A program made the position numbers and the translations under genes. Below, piece after piece: positions 13,706 to 16,980 of a stretch of DNA of 16,980 bases (its first letter is position 1; every line of letters starts with the position of its first letter). The notes below the pieces were generated by a model. The model ran no database searches and was not told where the DNA came from. It saw only the letters and a list, made by a program, of their open reading frames with translations. The stretch is from an uncultured Methanobrevibacter sp. (GTDB lineage Archaea > Methanobacteriota > Methanobacteria > Methanobacteriales > Methanobacteriaceae), in assembly GCA_902783085.1 (NCBI GenBank), contig CACZPT010000002.1, positions 1 to 16,980 on the forward strand, written 5' to 3'.

Positions 13706-13744
13706 GTATTACCCTATTAATAAAATTGATATTAAAAGTAATAC
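13706..13744 (+). promoter_or_regulatory. GTAWTAC palindrome pair 3, acetyltransferase/nicotianamine synthase region
   Basis: GTATTAC (13706-13712) and GTAATAC (13738-13744) start 32 bp apart and bracket a TATA-like TTAATAAAAT (about 13717-13726). The second is close to the expected start of the plus-strand gene. It has the same form and spacing as the pair at the Ni/Co transporter promoter. Confidence 0.45.
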
Positions 13745-13759
13745 ATCAGGGTGTTTTAT

Positions 13760-14305
13760 ATGATTGAAATAATCGAACTTAAAAGCAACATGATTGACGA
13801 TGTTAAAGAATTCTTGTTTAAACAAATAAAAAAAGAGTTTGGTTATGGATACATTCCTGAATACCACAAAGACATTGTTAATTTAGAAAAATACTATATA
13901 AAACCTCAAAGAAACAATTTCTATATCGCTCTTGACAGTGACAAAAATAAAATCATAGGCACAATCGGCCTTAGATCTTATGATAAAAATTTTGAAGAAT
14001 TCAAAGGAACCTATTCAAATTTAAATACCTCAAGCATATGGAGATTATTTATAGATACTGAATATAGACGTTGTGGAATTGCAACACTCCTTTTTGAAAT
14101 CTCTGAAAAATTCATCATGCAAAATAACTTTACTAAAATCTATCTACACACCCACAAAACATTACCCGGAGCACTGAATTTCTGGAAAAAAATGGGATTT
14201 AACATTACATGGGACACAAATAATGAATTGGAAACTGTCCATATGGATAAAAAAATAAATAACATTTCACAATTATCCACCAAACAAGCCATACCATCTA
14301 AATAA
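13760..14305 (+). CDS. GNAT family N-acetyltransferase
   Basis: A 181-residue enzyme that transfers acetyl from acetyl-CoA to an amine. The acetyl-CoA motif A is WRLFIDTEYRRCGIATLL (about 94-111), with the R-x-x-G-x-A pyrophosphate loop RRCGIA at 103-108. A C-terminal strand pair, ALNFWKKMGF, is the usual motif B end. The start is ATG 13760: the GTG at 13751 is part of the ribosome binding site GGTG (13750-13753), six bases from the ATG. The C-terminal tail overlaps the stop of the convergent TctA-type gene by eight bases. It lies divergent to the nicotianamine synthase-like gene and may share its regulation. The substrate is unknown; acetylation of a chelator or polyamine is speculative. Confidence 0.87.
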   Translation: MIEIIELKSNMIDDVKEFLFKQIKKEFGYGYIPEYHKDIVNLEKYYIKPQRNNFYIALDSDKNKIIGTIGLRSYDKNFEEFKGTYSNLNTSSIWRLFIDTEYRRCGIATLLFEISEKFIMQNNFTKIYLHTHKTLPGALNFWKKMGFNITWDTNNELETVHMDKKINNISQLSTKQAIPSK

Positions 14306-15551
14306 ACATCTGCATATAGATAACAATAGCCGGAATAATCAAAACTCCCATTAAATGAGATTTTCCAATTCCTATATAATGAGGCAACAAACCCATTGCC
14401 GTTGATGTGATTAATGCCAATGTCATATAAGCTATTGGCGCTTTATAATACAATATAAAAATGTACAATATAATAATTTGAAGTAAAATAACACCAATTG
14501 ACAATTTCTTGTAATCAACACCACCCATCAGTGATGAAAAGGAATCCCCTAATTTTAAGGCCAAAACTAAAGATATTGAAACTGCAAGAAGTGATGCGAA
14601 AATATAAATTATCAAATGATTTAAAGTCATTTGTTCAACCAAATAAGACATATAAACTGCAATACCGCTTCGAGGATTACCAATAATGTAAATCGCCATT
14701 AATGAAAAAAGACAATCTGAAATATTAAGTCCTGATGTTGCAAGCAAAAAATTAACTGTATCATCCTCTTCATTATCATTAGTCCCGCTAGCAGCCTGAG
14801 CAATAACCGTACCCTGAGCTGGACCAAATCCCGGAAGAAATCCCAAAATAGCTCCAGTTATTCCACCCGCAAAAATACTTTTAAACTTGCTAAAATCAAT
14901 ATCCAAATCATAAAATGCATTTTGATGAGGAATACTTGAATTATCATTTAAGCTGAATAAAATAGTACTTATTCCAAAAAGTCCTGAAAATGTACACATC
15001 AATGAAATTCCAGACGATATTGGTGTTTGAAAAATACACCAGCCTAAAATCCCTGAAAGCAGAAACAATATTAATGACCATAAAAAATCCCTATAATTAT
15101 TTGTTAAATTATATGTCAAATAAATAGATGCAAAAAGAAGTATTAACCAGGTATACGGTTTTGATAAGTCATGTAATGCAGGTAAAATTATTGCAAAAAC
15201 CGGGAGCATTAAAATAGTAACTATAATTGCCCCGAATCCGCCAACAGCAACTATTCTTATAACTTCTTTTGATCTGCCTTGCAAAACCATTCGATGACCT
15301 GGAAGGACAGATGTTGCTGTTGCTTCTTGGGGAACTCCCAAAAGCATTGACGGTACAAATTCTATTAATGCATGAGCTATTGACATTGAAACCATGATTA
15401 CACATAAAAATTCTGGCGATATAAATCCCAGAAGAACTCCGGATGATGCAAATAGTATTGCACCTGCCGTATTAACATGAATTCCAGGAATCATCCCCGT
15501 TGTTGTGCCTATCAATATACCTATAAAACATGCAATAACTAACTCAAACAT
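14298..15551 (-). CDS. TctA-type permease (tripartite tricarboxylate transporter family)
   Basis: A 417-residue membrane protein with about ten hydrophobic helices. Family features are the duplicated glycine/proline motifs: GMIPGIHVNTAGAI (about 19-32) near the start and GFLPGFGPAQGTVIAQAASG in the second half, plus VPSMLLGVPQEATATSVLPG. These match the TctA/DUF112 family. Bacterial TctA works with TctB and a periplasmic TctC binder; neither is adjacent, as is usual for archaeal single-gene versions. The substrate is unknown. No good ribosome binding site precedes ATG 15551. Its stop overlaps the end of the acetyltransferase gene, so the two transcripts overlap. Confidence 0.85.
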   Translation of the reverse strand: MFELVIACFIGILIGTTTGMIPGIHVNTAGAILFASSGVLLGFISPEFLCVIMVSMSIAHALIEFVPSMLLGVPQEATATSVLPGHRMVLQGRSKEVIRIVAVGGFGAIIVTILMLPVFAIILPALHDLSKPYTWLILLFASIYLTYNLTNNYRDFLWSLILFLLSGILGWCIFQTPISSGISLMCTFSGLFGISTILFSLNDNSSIPHQNAFYDLDIDFSKFKSIFAGGITGAILGFLPGFGPAQGTVIAQAASGTNDNEEDDTVNFLLATSGLNISDCLFSLMAIYIIGNPRSGIAVYMSYLVEQMTLNHLIIYIFASLLAVSISLVLALKLGDSFSSLMGGVDYKKLSIGVILLQIIILYIFILYYKAPIAYMTLALITSTAMGLLPHYIGIGKSHLMGVLIIPAIVIYMQMFI

Positions 15552-15865
15552 AGCTATTAATTATACAGCATGAGATTTAAAGCTTGTTGAAGCTAAAAAG
15601 AAAAATTGTAGTGATTTTAAAAAATTTTAATTATATAAAGTTAAAAAAAATAAGGAATTTGAGTTATTTAAAAAGTAATTTGAATAATATCACTAATTAA
15701 ATTAATGAATACGATGATTATCCTACTATATGCAAATTTTATCCCATTCATTAGATGAATCACTTCTTTGATAATTCACTATCGATTTTTTTACCCCTTC
15801 TACTTTATTTCAATTAGTTTTATTATTAATGAAAGTTAATATATTATTGATTGTTGGTGATTAAA
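15552..15865. other. AT-rich gap before the MNT gene, no gene seen
   Basis: About 310 bp. It must hold the promoter of the TctA-type gene (minus) and of the MNT gene (plus). A small hairpin AGCTT-GTTG-AAGCT lies about 30 bp upstream of the minus-strand start. Short frames exist, but none has a ribosome binding site. No repeat or attachment site was recognised. Confidence 0.5.
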
Positions 15866-16174
15866 TTGAATAATCGGATTGAAATTGCAAAAGAGTTTGC
15901 AGAAGCAATTAAATCAGATAAGATTGACAAAATTATTTTATTCGGTTCTGTTGCTCGTGGTGAGGATACTGAAGAGTCCGATATTGATATTTTGATTGTT
16001 TCTAATAATCATATGGAAATTGATGATGAAATTGCAGATGAAATTGCATGGATTATGTATGATAAAAACGAATTAATTTCCGCACATATCATGTCTGAAG
16101 ATATATTCAATAAAACTCAACATTTTTCTTTTTTAACTAATGTTCTTTCAGAAGGTGTTGAAATTGGATACTGA
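15866..16174 (+). CDS. MNT-type nucleotidyltransferase (antitoxin-like)
   Basis: A 102-residue minimal nucleotidyltransferase. The catalytic motif GSVARG (27-32) followed by SDIDILIV (38-45), with Asp39 and Asp41 as metal ligands, is complete, so the enzyme looks intact. In MNT/HEPN pairs such a protein adds AMP to the HEPN ribonuclease toxin and disarms it, as shown for MntA/HepT. The start is TTG 15866, with a perfect GGTGAT (15856-15861) four bases upstream; the frame extends back to a TTG at 15851 without a site. The next gene overlaps by 11 bases, with GGTG inside this gene's end, so the two are translated together. Confidence 0.87.
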   Translation: MNNRIEIAKEFAEAIKSDKIDKIILFGSVARGEDTEESDIDILIVSNNHMEIDDEIADEIAWIMYDKNELISAHIMSEDIFNKTQHFSFLTNVLSEGVEIGY

Positions 16175-16538
16175 AATATTTGCATTTATCAATAAGGCAG
16201 ATACTAAGTTAAAACATAGTAAAGTTTTATTTGAAATCGGAGGTTATGCTGATTCTGTTTCTTTATCTTATTACAGTATGTTTTTATGTGCTAAAGCATT
16301 ATTGATTAAAAAAGAGTGCAATATCCCTAAAACTCATCATGGATTAATCCAATTATTTAGTTTAAAATATGTCCATGAAGATGATTTTAGTTATAATTCT
16401 TATAAATATTTAGCCAATACTCAATCGAATAGGTAAGATGCAGATTATAGTGCTGTTGATGGTATTGGTAAGGAATTAGCTGAAAAAAGAATTATTGAAG
16501 CTGAAGAATTTTTAAAAGAAACTAAAAAATTTTTATAA
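16164..16538 (+). pseudogene. HEPN-domain toxin-like gene, interrupted by an in-frame TAA
   Basis: The frame starts at TTG 16164, six bases after GGTG (16154-16157). It gives 90 residues with the PF05168 HEPN pattern: SLSYYSMFLCAKALLI (33-48), then IPKTHHGLIQLFS (54-66), then ANTQSNR. A TAA at 16434-16436 cuts it, but the same frame continues for 33 further residues, DADYSAVDGIGKE and then a helix EEFLKETKKFL, ending at TAA 16536-16538. Family members read RQxADY at this point, so the stop most likely replaced Gln (CAA) or Glu (GAA) by one base. The missing tail is the last helices of the fold, so the toxin is probably dead or altered. Confidence 0.8.
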
Positions 16539-16556
16539 TGAATACATGTGATTTTC

Positions 16557-16974
16557 ATGGGTCTTACACCAGAACAAGCATTATGTACTAAATATATTTA
16601 TTATGTTGTTTTTAACAATGATTTAACTGAATATTATGGATTAACTTCTGAAGAAGACAAAGAAATTATAGAAAAATACCATCCAAACAAATTCATTTTC
16701 AAAGAAATTGATTTGAAAGAACAGTATATTAATTGTGAGTTATTGGAAAATCGTTTAGATTTACAAAGCGATTACCAAAAAGACAAGAAAATCATTGAAG
16801 CTCAAAGATTAGAAAAAAATTAAGAAATTATTATATAATAAAAATGAAGAGTTAGCCGATGAAGAAGCTAAAGAATATAATAAGAGAATAGAAAAATTTG
16901 AAAGTGGAAATTATTCTGATACTGTAAAATAGGATAGAAAAGCTAGAATGAAAAAATATGGGTTGGAAGAATGA
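16557..16974 (+). pseudogene. Unrecognised gene broken by a frameshift and a TAG
   Basis: From ATG 16557 (GTGAT four bases upstream) a frame runs 88 residues to TAA 16821, starting MGLTPEQALCTKYIYYVVFN. A run of seven A's (16813-16819) precedes the stop. If one A is an insertion, the frame continues as KKLLYNKNEELADEEAKEYN and on to an in-frame TAG (16930-16932), then DRKARMKKYGLEE and TGA (16972-16974). Taken together this would be one charged protein of about 138 residues, with two disabling changes. I do not recognise the family. It is on the same strand as the MNT/HEPN pair and starts soon after it, so it may belong to the same degraded module. A sequencing error in the A run is possible. 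Confidence 0.6.
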
Positions 16975-16980
16975 AATATC

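Noticed and set aside
13751..13759. GTG 13751 as the start of the acetyltransferase
   Set aside because: This GTG is part of the GGTG ribosome binding site for ATG 13760.
15705..15758. A 17-residue frame in the gap before the MNT gene
   Set aside because: No ribosome binding site and no recognisable pattern.
16140..16163. ATG 16140 as the start of the HEPN gene
   Set aside because: It has no binding site; GGTG at 16154-16157 with TTG 16164 fits the TTG habit of the MNT and ferredoxin genes.
16930..16932. In-frame TAG read as pyrrolysine
   Set aside because: The same gene also carries a frameshift and its neighbour a TAA nonsense codon, so decay explains it better.

Overview
The window looks like a chromosome segment of a gut or rumen methanogen close to Methanobrevibacter. 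The DNA is very AT-rich and the promoters are archaeal (TATA boxes, no -35/-10). Ribosome binding sites are of the GGAGG or GGTGAT type, often before TTG starts. The gene content fits Methanobacteriales: an MTH675-like nicotianamine synthase, a TadA/TadC secretion pair and a DUF4012 protein. No rRNA, CRISPR array, insertion sequence or phage module is visible. The genus rests on recognised families and style, not on a database match.

Layout. (1) 1-76: tRNA-Leu(UAA) on the minus strand, cut by the window edge. (2) 242-2520: a 55-residue 2[4Fe-4S] ferredoxin, a membrane-anchored DUF4330-like protein and an oligosaccharide repeat-unit polymerase-like membrane protein, all on plus. (3) 2773-5446: an ECF-type nickel/cobalt importer in the order M (substrate binding), PDGLE small subunit, Q (coupling) and O (ATPase), with a terminator-like hairpin between the second and third genes. 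(4) 5443-8129, minus: FeoB, then FeoA under its own promoter, then a zinc-ribbon protein. Palindromes resembling DtxR/IdeR operators lie at the feoA and feoB promoters. (5) 8130-8787: a long divergent control region with three of those palindromes, several hairpins and a probable 35-residue Cys-rich peptide gene on plus. (6) 8788-9504: DUF4012 protein. (7) 9532-11782, minus: a TadA/CpaF-like ATPase and a TadC/GspF-like membrane protein. (8) 11875-12813: a methyltransferase, convergent with a nicotianamine synthase (12810-13628, minus), which is divergent from a GNAT acetyltransferase (13760-14305). (9) 14298-15551, minus: a TctA-type permease. (10) 15866-16974: an MNT/HEPN toxin-antitoxin-like pair whose HEPN gene has a premature stop, followed by an unrecognised gene broken by a frameshift and a nonsense codon.

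How it fits together. Much of the window concerns transition metals: Ni/Co uptake, ferrous iron uptake and a nicotianamine-type chelator enzyme. A palindromic heptamer, GTAWTAC, occurs as pairs 32-33 bp apart at the Ni/Co transporter promoter, at the end of the gene before it, and in the nicotianamine synthase/acetyltransferase intergenic region. This hints at a shared metal-responsive regulator, which I cannot identify. The iron genes use a different palindrome, TTTAGGTNNACCTAAA. The right end is decaying accessory DNA.
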